DNA of 7,667 nucleotides, taken from NCBI GenBank assembly GCA_002396665.1, contig DGYJ01000100.1, forward strand, positions 28,654-36,320, given 5' to 3'. The notes beneath the pieces were generated by a model. It was given only the letters and a program-made list of their open reading frames with translations, made no database searches and was not told the DNA's origin. The DNA is from Bdellovibrionaceae bacterium UBA5009. GTDB lineage: Bacteria > Bdellovibrionota > Bdellovibrionia > Bdellovibrionales > Bdellovibrionaceae. Of this stretch, positions 1 to 6,383 are shown one piece after another (the first letter of the stretch is position 1; every line of letters begins with the position of its first letter). The position numbers and the translations under genes were made by a program.

Positions 1-367
1 CATTCATTTGAAATTTTGGGCGTGCGGCAACTTTTTTTGAATCTTTCTTTTTGTCTGTTTTAGCCGCAGCTTTTGGAGCAGTATTTTTTGCTTTTTCTGC
101 AACAGCTTTTTTGTCGTCTTTTTTAACTAAAGACTTGATGGCAGCAATGACCTTTTCAAAGGGATTTAAAACTTTTCTTTCAATTCGACGACCAGAAAGA
201 TCATATTCATTCGGTGTAAAGCTATCAGGGCGAACCATTTCATAGGTGATTTCGTCAGCTTCGAAATTTCGTTGCTGCATGGATTTGAATCCAAAAAACA
301 GACTTGCGAAGACTAAGCCTAGTCCCATTGTCAGAGTCCATTTTAATTTGTTTTCTTGCCAGTTCAT
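1..367 (-). CDS. Single-pass membrane protein with Lys/Ala-rich tail, 3' end cut by window edge
   Basis: I do not recognise this family. The reading frame is open from an ATG at 367 to the window edge, giving 122 codons without a stop, so the C-terminus is missing. Residues about 10-28 are hydrophobic and could be one membrane anchor after a short N-terminus (MNWQENKLK). Residues about 35-70 are mixed and polar and contain MVRPDSF and a GRRIERK stretch. From about residue 82 the chain becomes Lys/Ala/Asp-rich and low in complexity, like a linker or a periplasm-spanning segment. The start is supported by an AGAGG Shine-Dalgarno about six bases upstream and by the sigma-54-like element at 398-414, which would give a leader of about 20 nt. 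The Lys/Ala-rich tail resembles in composition that of the H1-like protein at 6384-6953, but I see no homology in the N-terminal parts. It is probably a real gene; its function is unknown. Confidence 0.75.
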   Translation of the reverse strand, partial: MNWQENKLKWTLTMGLGLVFASLFFGFKSMQQRNFEADEITYEMVRPDSFTPNEYDLSGRRIERKVLNPFEKVIAAIKSLVKKDDKKAVAEKAKNTAPKAAAKTDKKKDSKKVAARPKFQMN

Positions 368-397
368 AAATACCTCTTGGTTCCTTTCTGTATTGAT

Positions 398-414
398 AAG
401 CATAGAGCATGCCA
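398..414 (-). promoter_or_regulatory. Sigma-54-like -24/-12 promoter of the membrane protein gene
   Basis: Read on the minus strand the site is TGGCATGCTCTATGCTT. The GG (-24) and GC (-12) doublets are separated by exactly 10 nt, the invariant spacing of sigma-54 promoters, and the -24 half TGGCAT matches TGGCAC at five of six positions. The -12 half is ATGCT against a usual TTGCA or TTGCT. The predicted transcription start is near 388, about 20 nt before the ATG at 367. No activator gene or enhancer site was identified, though an inverted repeat lies about 80 nt upstream (485-498). Confidence 0.55.
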
Positions 415-484
415 AAAGGGCCATTCCCAAACCCCTTTATATTGACTTAAGGCATTGATTTTAATGGGTTTTTTCTCAATATGA

Positions 485-498
485 GACAGTCCCCTGTC
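485..498. repeat. Short inverted repeat in the 368-561 gene-free stretch
   Basis: The sequence is GACAG-TCCC-CTGTC, with 5-bp arms and a 4-nt loop. It lies 64 nt beyond the stop of the YkgJ-family gene and about 80 nt upstream of the sigma-54-like element. There is no T-run after it on the minus strand, so it is a poor intrinsic terminator. It could be an enhancer site or a REP-like relic. The rest of this gene-free stretch holds only the sigma-54-like site and no convincing small gene. Confidence 0.35.
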
Positions 499-561
499 CT
501 GTGCCGACAAATGTTCGCATGCTTCGAAGTTTAGACACTTGGGTGACCCCAACAATCTTAG

Positions 562-951
562 CTAATCACGAGCTCCAGCTTTTGGGAAACATGGGCAGTA
601 ACCAGGCCGTGGGCCTATCGATGGAAATTCGCGGCAAACGCCGGGGCGCTTTTCATAAACTGTGCAAAGCCTTGTTTTAGTATCCAGAAAATAGCAATCC
701 CGATTTGATTTTTGTGACAACATAAACAAGCCCGTCGATTGACGATAACTTGTGATGTAACCCTCTTTCATCAAGCGCTTCACAGTTTTTTTCATGGCCT
801 GTTGATCGGACTCGTCGACCAAACCAAGCCTTAACAAATCATCCCACTTCACTTCAACAGGCATTGTGCAACACCCACCGTGGCAGGCCTGACACATTCC
901 ATTTTTATAAAATCGCCAGGTTGAGGGGCGATCAATATCAATCAAAGACAT
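562..951 (-). CDS. YkgJ-family cysteine cluster protein
   Basis: The product is 129 aa and belongs to the YkgJ-type family of putative zinc- or iron-binding Cys-cluster proteins, whose biochemical role is generally not known. It shows C20-x2-C23-x3-C27-C28, then C86, C96 and C106 at regular ten-residue steps, and a final C119-x-C121, nine Cys in all. The segment CTVYEKRPGVCREFP is the family's signature (C, YxxRPxxCRxFP). I chose the ATG at 951 because AAGG lies eight bases upstream; an in-frame start at 1032 would add 27 residues, run across the divergent promoter region and has no comparable ribosome site. It has no signal peptide or membrane segment, so it is probably cytoplasmic. The middle (about residues 35-80) is a charged helical insert between the two Cys groups. 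It is transcribed away from the coiled-coil gene at 1023. Confidence 0.85.
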   Translation of the reverse strand: MSLIDIDRPSTWRFYKNGMCQACHGGCCTMPVEVKWDDLLRLGLVDESDQQAMKKTVKRLMKEGYITSYRQSTGLFMLSQKSNRDCYFLDTKTRLCTVYEKRPGVCREFPSIGPRPGYCPCFPKAGARD

Positions 952-986
952 GACTTTTTCCTTACAAAAGCTAGACCATTTTCTAA

Positions 987-1016
987 GTGACGGACCTAGG
1001 TCAAGTTGTGCATAGT
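987..1016 (+). promoter_or_regulatory. Possible sigma-70-like promoter for the coiled-coil gene
   Basis: GTGACG (987-992) and CATAGT (1011-1016) are weak -35 and -10 matches with an 18-nt spacer. They would place transcription start at about 1022, essentially at the ATG at 1023, implying a leaderless or nearly leaderless message. That fits the lack of a good Shine-Dalgarno before 1023. This is inference from weak boxes. Confidence 0.3.
993..1002. promoter_or_regulatory. Perfect 10-bp palindrome between divergent genes, possible operator
   Basis: GACCTAGGTC is a perfect palindrome in the 71-nt space between the YkgJ-family start (951) and the coiled-coil start (1023). It falls between the proposed -35 and -10 boxes of the plus-strand promoter, and overlaps a TTGACC on the minus strand (999-1004) that could be a -35 for the YkgJ-family gene. 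A dimeric regulator bound here could affect both genes. No regulator is encoded nearby. Confidence 0.3.
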
Positions 1017-1022
1017 TTAAGT

Positions 1023-1889
1023 ATGGATACAAAAATGGAACATGAAAAGCTCTTTGATGAAATCAGTACAAAACTTCAAGAACTCAGTCACCGTGAAGAC
1101 GGGCAGCCTGCCCCACAGCGTGTTGATCGAATTCAATCCCAACTGCGACAATTCCAAAGCGATTTGGCAGAAACACAAAACGAATTCAGACAAAGAATTA
1201 AAAGTCTCGAATCCATTTCTATTGTTGGATCAGAACCCCAGCAAAAAATGAAAGTTCTTTCTGAACAACTTCAGCAAGAAAGAAATTTAAACACAAAATT
1301 AAATTCTGACTTGGCGCAATCTTTAGAAATGAACTTAAAACTTCAACTTGAAATCCAAGAAATCCGCGCTCGCTTTTTACAAAGTCAACTGGACGAAAAA
1401 AAGCACAATCAATCCTTGCAAGAAAAAATTAAATTCTTAATGCAGGATCTTGAACTTGAAAAAGCCCTCAAGCAAGAGGCCGCCATTGAGTACGAAAAAG
1501 CCAAAAGTCGATGGCAAGCCGATTCTGAAAGTCAAAATTTAGAAAAAAAAGAAATCGAAGACCAAGTTCAAATGAAAAGTCTCGAAATCGAAAAGCTAAA
1601 TCAAGACATCGAATCACTATCTCAATCTTTGGTTGAAATCCAAGACTCTACAAAAAGCCAAAATGATCAGATGAAGAATTATGTCGCAGCTGCTGAATCA
1701 AAAATTAATGATTTAAAAAATATCCTTGATAAAAAATCAATCGAGTCCCAGGATTATTACAATCATTTGCAACAGGCGCTGACACAGCTGCAAATTTTCC
1801 AACAAGAAAATATGCAATTGAAAAGTTACATTCAAAAAATGAATGCCTACCTTGAGCAAAAAACAGCTTCAATTTCGGCACAGATTTAA
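1023..1889 (+). CDS. Long coiled-coil protein of unknown function
   Basis: The product is 288 aa, rich in Gln, Glu, Lys, Leu and Ser, with no Cys, one Trp and almost no Gly or Pro beyond about residue 75. From about residue 33 to the C-terminus it reads as nearly continuous amphipathic helix with heptad-like Leu/Ile spacing, broken near residues 65-75 (IVGSEPQQ). There is no signal peptide or membrane segment, so it is probably cytoplasmic. Such proteins often scaffold or measure distance, and similarity searches on them are unreliable, so I assign no function. The start is uncertain: ATG 1023 has no strong ribosome site, ATG 1035 has a weak TGGA seven bases upstream, and GTG 987 would overlap the promoter and palindrome. 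Its stop overlaps that of the convergent methyltransferase gene. Confidence 0.75.
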   Translation: MDTKMEHEKLFDEISTKLQELSHREDGQPAPQRVDRIQSQLRQFQSDLAETQNEFRQRIKSLESISIVGSEPQQKMKVLSEQLQQERNLNTKLNSDLAQSLEMNLKLQLEIQEIRARFLQSQLDEKKHNQSLQEKIKFLMQDLELEKALKQEAAIEYEKAKSRWQADSESQNLEKKEIEDQVQMKSLEIEKLNQDIESLSQSLVEIQDSTKSQNDQMKNYVAAAESKINDLKNILDKKSIESQDYYNHLQQALTQLQIFQQENMQLKSYIQKMNAYLEQKTASISAQI

Positions 1890-3238
1890 AGCTGATTGAA
1901 GAGCATTTTTAAATAAGTGCCCTCTGTAAAACCAGATTTCATCGGATGGTCCATGGATGGGCCTCCACTTAAAACAAAAGTGGCTTCGCGGTGAGATCTT
2001 TTCAGGGCTTTTTCGACAACCAATTCCAAGTCATTTTCTTTAAGATGTCCCGAACACGAACAACTTGCAACAAATCCACCCTTTGCTGACAATCGAAAGG
2101 CTTGGGAATTTAATTTTAAATAGGCATGAAAACCTGTGGCGAAATCTTTTTTGGATTTCATAAAGGCCGGCGGATCAGCAATAACCACATCAAAGGATTC
2201 GGACTCCAATGTCTCGAGCTCTTTGAGCACATCTTTTTTCATCACTGTCACAAGATCAGTCCCTGCCCGTTCGGCATTGGCCCGGGCAAAATCCAAGGCC
2301 TCTTTAGAAATATCCACAAGTGTTGCTTCGACATAAAGACCGTAGGATTTTAAGGCTGTCGACAATTGCGAACTCCAATGGCCGACGTAACAACACAAAT
2401 CCAGAATTCTAACTTTTCGAACCATTTTATTTTCATTGATCAGCTTTGCAAAATGTTGAACGACTAAAGAAATATTATGTTGCTGATCTAAGAAAAAACC
2501 CGTCTTCTGACCCAAATACAAATTACAATCCATTTGCACAGCCGGAAGCTCTGAACTTAAAGCATTGTTCACCAGTATGCGAGCCTTTGAAAAATCAAAT
2601 TCACGCAGGGTTTTAAGAAAGCGTGGAACTTCTACTCGAAGTCCTTCTTTTTCCCGAACAGAAATATCATTGCGAAGCAAGATGACCACATCGTCCCATG
2701 GCAAAGTTTCTGCCCCAACTTTGTGGGCCATGGCTTGAATCAATAAAACTGGATCTTGAATCAGGCGGCTCATCCCATAGGTCGAAATTTGAAACGAAAA
2801 TACGTGGGCGACTTTTAAATTCCGCGTCGATGCATTAGAATTTTCTGTCGCTAAAGAAGCCGATTCAGAATGCATCACCTGATAGTAATCAATAATTAAA
2901 CCAGGTAAAAAATCGCCTTCAGAAAAGACAAGACGAAAACTGTATTTAAAACCCATTTCTTTTTTTCGCTGCCAAGCTTCGAAAATTTTTTGACTTAGAT
3001 ACTCAATACTATTGATGTTTTTTTCGCTGCCATTCCAGGTCAGAATACGCACACTAATTTGAGACTTTGAATTATAATAACCACGTCCTAAAAATTGACC
3101 CTTATCATCAACAACATCACAGAGGCCACCGGATTGAAGACTACGATGGGCATTGCTGATGTCCTTGGACATGACCCAGGGGTGACCAGCTTTAATTTTA
3201 GAAATCACAGAAGACTTTACTTGAACTGGTAGAAACAT
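1886..3238 (-). CDS. rlmI: Class I SAM-dependent rRNA methyltransferase, RlmI-like (23S rRNA m5C1962)
   Basis: This resembles RlmI, which methylates C1962 of 23S rRNA to 5-methylcytosine using SAM. The N-terminal PUA-like region has GHPWV (18-22) and GRGYYNSKSQISVRI (51-65), followed by SEGDFLPGL (106-114). The GQKTGFFLDQQ segment (243-253) precedes the Rossmann core: SAM-binding ILDLCCYVGHWS (278-289), acidic VDISKEALDFA (308-318), motif IV DPPAF (355-359) and the catalytic-type Cys motif SCSCSG (392-397); C395 aligns with the Cys of FSCSG in E. coli RlmI. The end MDHPMKSGFTEGTYLK also matches family members. At 450 aa it is longer than the usual 390-400, partly through a Ser/Asn-rich insert at about 121-146. 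Its ATG directly abuts the stop of the upstream gene (TAAATG), with AGAAGAG just before, suggesting translational coupling. The exact RNA target is inferred from the family. Confidence 0.88.
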   Translation of the reverse strand: MFLPVQVKSSVISKIKAGHPWVMSKDISNAHRSLQSGGLCDVVDDKGQFLGRGYYNSKSQISVRILTWNGSEKNINSIEYLSQKIFEAWQRKKEMGFKYSFRLVFSEGDFLPGLIIDYYQVMHSESASLATENSNASTRNLKVAHVFSFQISTYGMSRLIQDPVLLIQAMAHKVGAETLPWDDVVILLRNDISVREKEGLRVEVPRFLKTLREFDFSKARILVNNALSSELPAVQMDCNLYLGQKTGFFLDQQHNISLVVQHFAKLINENKMVRKVRILDLCCYVGHWSSQLSTALKSYGLYVEATLVDISKEALDFARANAERAGTDLVTVMKKDVLKELETLESESFDVVIADPPAFMKSKKDFATGFHAYLKLNSQAFRLSAKGGFVASCSCSGHLKENDLELVVEKALKRSHREATFVLSGGPSMDHPMKSGFTEGTYLKMLFNQL

Positions 3239-4339
3239 TTACTCTTCTTTCATTTCATAAATTAAAATTTTTGTAGATAAATTCTTTTTAAAATTATTGT
3301 CGCTGATCATCCATAGCGTTTTACGACCATTGACTCCCATTGGTCCCCAGGCCAAGGCTTCGTAATTGTCTTGATCTTCGGACTGGATCATATGGATTTC
3401 ACTTTTTTTGATTTCGTTATCAAATCCATGGCCCGAAGGGCTTAAAGATGAGGCCTCTTTTGAAGCAGGACTTAAATCGACTTCAAAAACATGAACGTCA
3501 AAATGAATTTTATCACGTAAAGAAACTTGTAAAGATCTTTCAAGGCTTAAAAATTTTTTCGGACCCAGGGGCAAAATCTCTGACAGGCCCTTTTGAAAAG
3601 TAATTTGCCCAGGTGTTTTTTCTTTGGTTAATGGATAACTGTATTCACGATCAACAACCCATTGATTGTTTTGCTGCGAAAACTGCAACCATCGCAAATC
3701 TTCGCCTTTGTCCTGCATCAATGGCCGCTCAGCAGCTGCATACAGTTTACCATCAGACAGCGCCACACTTTCAAATCCAGCATTGCTTTGAAGGCCTTTT
3801 TTTTGCAATCCAGATATTTCTGGCAAATAAGATTTTGGCAATGGGATTTCTTTTTGTACATGCCCACTTAAATCAATTTCAAAAAGTTTAGGCATTTTTC
3901 TTGGTTTCGAATTGTGATCTCCTTCAGAGCTCACAATCATTCGATCCTCTGAAAACATCACCAAGGCTTCCCCGTCTAAGTAATAATTTTTATTTTCTTT
4001 TTCGATATATAAAATTCGGTTGGGCCTAAGAATGAATTTTTTATTTTGCAATTCGATATCAAATATAAAAATACGCGGACGATCCACGCGGCCACGATCA
4101 TCGCTAATAGCCCACAACTGATTCCCTTTAAAAAAAGCTCCAGAAAGTCCACCCAGTGTGGACTTTGGAAAAAAATCAGAATCCAATTCTATCTTTTGAA
4201 TTTTTTCAAACTGCAAAGCCTGGGCTGACAACGCCAAACCCACCAAGCAAAAAACGAGGCCCACCACATGAAAGATCCGTCTCATTTTCGACTGAACCTT
4301 AGAACCTTCGATAGGGTAGAAATGCAAAATTTTTAGCAT
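3239..4339 (-). CDS. Secreted phytase-like (esterase-like activity of phytase) beta-propeller protein
   Basis: It resembles the 'esterase-like activity of phytase' family (Pfam Phytase-like), whose natural substrates are mostly unknown. Recurrent motifs are GGLSG (63-67), LWAISDDRG (75-83), DGEAL (122-126), SSEGD (137-141), NAGFESVA (186-193), AAERPL (202-207), NYEALAWGP (325-333) and LWMISDNNF (342-350), consistent with a propeller with acidic metal- or phosphate-site residues. A signal peptide is clear at residues 19-41 (MRRIFHV, hydrophobic core, AQA cleavage motif before L42), so the mature protein is exported. ATG 4339 has GGAG ten bases upstream and lies 3 nt after the oxygenase stop; ATG 4285 (residue 19) would give a more normal signal peptide but a more distant AAGG. 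I list the first and regard the second as nearly as likely. It sits in the folD operon, directly before the methyltransferase. Phytase activity itself is not implied. Confidence 0.8.
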   Translation of the reverse strand: MLKILHFYPIEGSKVQSKMRRIFHVVGLVFCLVGLALSAQALQFEKIQKIELDSDFFPKSTLGGLSGAFFKGNQLWAISDDRGRVDRPRIFIFDIELQNKKFILRPNRILYIEKENKNYYLDGEALVMFSEDRMIVSSEGDHNSKPRKMPKLFEIDLSGHVQKEIPLPKSYLPEISGLQKKGLQSNAGFESVALSDGKLYAAAERPLMQDKGEDLRWLQFSQQNNQWVVDREYSYPLTKEKTPGQITFQKGLSEILPLGPKKFLSLERSLQVSLRDKIHFDVHVFEVDLSPASKEASSLSPSGHGFDNEIKKSEIHMIQSEDQDNYEALAWGPMGVNGRKTLWMISDNNFKKNLSTKILIYEMKEE

Positions 4340-4342
4340 TCT

Positions 4343-5383
4343 TTAGCTTCTCCAGCGCAGTTCTGTTTCTTGAACTGGATGTTGGAATGTTAATTTATTT
4401 TCTAAAAATTTAAACCATTCATTTTTCAAAGCATAATACCATTTGGCTTGGGTGTCGGCATCCTTGATCAACATCAATGATGGGTCATACTTCAATCCAT
4501 CCTGCTGCTTGTTGACCGCATCGATATCCTGATACAGAAAAAAATGGGCAAATTCGTGAACAAAGGGCCTAAACAAACTCAGCAGCGGGTGATCCCAATA
4601 CATCATTTGATGAATCTTAGTTTCTTTTTCACTGACCGGCGTAAGGGCCGTGTAAGAATAAACATTTCTTTTTCCCACTTGAATATGCTCAACGCGAACA
4701 CTTGGTAAAGTAAAAGTGATCTCGGTGGTCGGCTGTCCGCCTAATATTTTGTAAGCAGTCGAGTTTTTAGATGGCTGATGTCTGACCATCTGAAAGCCAA
4801 ATGGGACTGGAGCAAATTTTTTCGTTTTTTCATAGGATGTTTTTTCTGAGCGCCAAATAGGACTTTTGTGAATGTACGGCCCGTGGGCTGGATCCATCAG
4901 TCCAATGACCGCGTGATCTATATGGCAATTGAACGTCGCCACTTCCACAACATTGGGGCGAACGTTCATATCGAAGGCTTTCATCACTGGAATTTCAGGG
5001 GCCTGCTCGATGGGGAAATCCTTATCTCCCCAAAAAATCCAAATCAGACCTTGCTGCTCGCGCACAGGATAGGAACGAACTTTGATTTTATTAGGATCCA
5101 AATCTTGACCAGAGCACAGGGATGGAATCCGTGTGCAAACACCTTGATGATTAAATGTCCAACCATGATATGGGCACTCCATTTCATCTTTGACCATTCG
5201 ACCGTAGGAAAATGGAATCCCACGGTGGGGGCAAATATCCTTGATCGCATAGACAGGGCCCTGCGAAGGACGCACCAACAAAATAGGCTCGTTCATGACA
5301 ACTTTTGAAATGAACGATTTTGATTTGAGTTCTTCACTTAAACCAACCACATACCAAACATTTTTTATTAGTTCTGTTGTCAT
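4343..5383 (-). CDS. Rieske [2Fe-2S] non-heme iron oxygenase, alpha-subunit type
   Basis: The product is 346 aa and has both halves of an aromatic ring-hydroxylating oxygenase alpha subunit. The N-terminal Rieske domain binds [2Fe-2S] through C51-x-H53 and C70-x2-H73 (CPH, 16 residues, then CPYH). The catalytic domain has the mononuclear iron motif D164-x2-H167-x4-H172 in GLMDPAHGPYIH, and a later carboxylate, probably D286 in YQDIDAVNKQQ, so the site looks intact. The family uses O2 and electrons from a reductase or ferredoxin; none is encoded here, and the substrate cannot be named. The MDPAHGPY-type motif resembles a group of bacterial single-component-like homologues rather than the classic dioxygenases. 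The start at ATG 5383 is fixed by GGAG (5391-5394) seven bases upstream; an earlier ATG at 5449 would overlap folD by 53 nt. It is second in the operon, 13 nt after folD. Confidence 0.9.
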   Translation of the reverse strand: MTTELIKNVWYVVGLSEELKSKSFISKVVMNEPILLVRPSQGPVYAIKDICPHRGIPFSYGRMVKDEMECPYHGWTFNHQGVCTRIPSLCSGQDLDPNKIKVRSYPVREQQGLIWIFWGDKDFPIEQAPEIPVMKAFDMNVRPNVVEVATFNCHIDHAVIGLMDPAHGPYIHKSPIWRSEKTSYEKTKKFAPVPFGFQMVRHQPSKNSTAYKILGGQPTTEITFTLPSVRVEHIQVGKRNVYSYTALTPVSEKETKIHQMMYWDHPLLSLFRPFVHEFAHFFLYQDIDAVNKQQDGLKYDPSLMLIKDADTQAKWYYALKNEWFKFLENKLTFQHPVQETELRWRS

Positions 5384-5396
5384 CTTCAATCTCCGA

Positions 5397-6245
5397 CTAA
5401 AACTTTCTTTTCTCTGCAAGCGAAACAGTATTTTGTAAAAGCATTGCAATGGTCATGGGGCCCACACCGCCTGGAACAGGAGTCGCTGCAGAGACCCAGC
5501 CTTCGAGCTCCTCAAAGCGAACATCGCCGTGCAAATTCCCCTTGCCTGTGCCATGGATTCCGACATCAATCACGACGGCATCTTTTTTAAAATCATTTTT
5601 TCCCAGCAGGTGCGGTTTTCCCGCGGCCACAACAACTACATCAGCATTTTGCGTGTATTCTTGCATATTCACTGTGTGACTATGAACCACAGTCACCGTT
5701 GCATTTTCGTCTAACAATAATGCAGCGACTGGTTTACCAACAATATGGCTTCGTCCAACAACAACGACATTTTTTCCTTTCAACGGAATTTTATAATACT
5801 TTAGAATTTCGATAACCCCAGCCGGAGTGCATGGCTTCACCGTGGCTTTTCCAGCCCATAGAAGTCCCGTTGAAAAATAAGAAAATCCATCAGCATCTTT
5901 TGAGGGGTCAAGGAGTTCAAAAATTTTATCTGATTTTAAATGGGACGGAAGAGGCATTTGAACCAAAACCCCATCGACGGCATCATCAGTATTCAATTCT
6001 GAAATTAATTTTTCAAGATCAGCTTGAGAGAGATTGGCGGGTTTTCGAAGAAGTGTTGATTTCATTCCCAACTTTTCGCAGGCCAATTGTTTATTTTTAA
6101 CGTAAACTTGGCTGGCGGGATCGTCGCCAACAAGAACAACAACCAAATGAGGAGAGCGTCCAATTTTGGATTTAAAATGCTCAATTCGTGGGAGCAATCT
6201 CTGTTTCACATGTTCAGCCACTGTTTTTCCGTCTAAACGAATCAC
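5397..6245 (-). CDS. folD: FolD: methylenetetrahydrofolate dehydrogenase / methenyltetrahydrofolate cyclohydrolase
   Basis: FolD interconverts 5,10-methylene-THF, 5,10-methenyl-THF and 10-formyl-THF in the cytoplasm, using NADP+, and supplies one-carbon units for purines and formyl-Met-tRNA. The 282-aa length is typical. Visible motifs are YVKNK (48-52, with Y48 and catalytic K52 matching Y50 and K54 of E. coli), DGVLVQMPLP (91-100), DADGF (117-121), PCTPAGV (138-144), nucleotide-binding VGRSHIVGKP (163-172) and TPVPGGVGPMT (255-265). The start is a GTG at 6245, because a perfect GGAGG lies five bases upstream (6251-6255); a TTG at 6257 in the same frame overlaps that site and is unlikely. 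All active-site residues seem present. It heads a four-gene operon and is divergent from the H1-like gene. Confidence 0.96.
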   Translation of the reverse strand: MIRLDGKTVAEHVKQRLLPRIEHFKSKIGRSPHLVVVLVGDDPASQVYVKNKQLACEKLGMKSTLLRKPANLSQADLEKLISELNTDDAVDGVLVQMPLPSHLKSDKIFELLDPSKDADGFSYFSTGLLWAGKATVKPCTPAGVIEILKYYKIPLKGKNVVVVGRSHIVGKPVAALLLDENATVTVVHSHTVNMQEYTQNADVVVVAAGKPHLLGKNDFKKDAVVIDVGIHGTGKGNLHGDVRFEELEGWVSAATPVPGGVGPMTIAMLLQNTVSLAEKRKF

Positions 6246-6250
6246 AAGGA

Positions 6251-6255
6251 CCTCC
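6251..6255 (-). promoter_or_regulatory. Ribosome binding site that sets the folD GTG start
   Basis: On the minus strand this is GGAGG, followed by TCCTT and then GTG (6245). The match and the five-base spacing decide in favour of GTG 6245 over the upstream in-frame TTG. Confidence 0.8.
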
Positions 6256-6278
6256 AATTCTAGGTTGGGAATACTTTC

Positions 6279-6308
6279 TATATATCCCTTGGACCCCCTA
6301 AAAGTCGA
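6279..6308 (-). promoter_or_regulatory. Possible sigma-70-like promoter of the folD operon
   Basis: On the minus strand TCGACT (6308-6303) and TATATA (6284-6279) are separated by 18 nt. They would start transcription near 6272, about 27 nt before the folD GTG. The -35 matches four of six consensus positions; the assignment rests mainly on the AT-rich -10 and position. Confidence 0.35.
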
Positions 6309-6327
6309 CGAATTTGCCTCGGCCTTC

Positions 6328-6356
6328 TTGACCTTCGGGGACTGCTCGTCTAATGT
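6328..6356 (+). promoter_or_regulatory. Sigma-70-like promoter of the H1-like gene
   Basis: TTGACC (6328-6333) and TAATGT (6351-6356) are separated by the optimal 17 nt. Predicted start is near 6363, giving a leader of about 20 nt that carries the strong ribosome site at 6374-6378. This is the best sigma-70-like match in the window. Confidence 0.5.
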
Positions 6357-6373
6357 GCAAACGAATTCTCCGT

Positions 6374-6378
6374 GGAGG
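6374..6378 (+). promoter_or_regulatory. Strong ribosome binding site of the H1-like gene
   Basis: GGAGG is followed by five A residues and the ATG at 6384. The site rules out an in-frame GTG at 6372, which would overlap it. Confidence 0.8.
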
Positions 6379-6383
6379 AAAAA

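Noticed and set aside
364..555. 63-codon minus-strand reading frame between the membrane protein and YkgJ-like genes
   Set aside because: It begins with TTG without a convincing ribosome site, shows no recognisable domain, and runs through the sigma-54-like promoter and the start of the next gene.
4868..5308. 146-codon plus-strand reading frame inside the oxygenase gene
   Set aside because: It is antisense to a gene with intact catalytic motifs and has no family resemblance.
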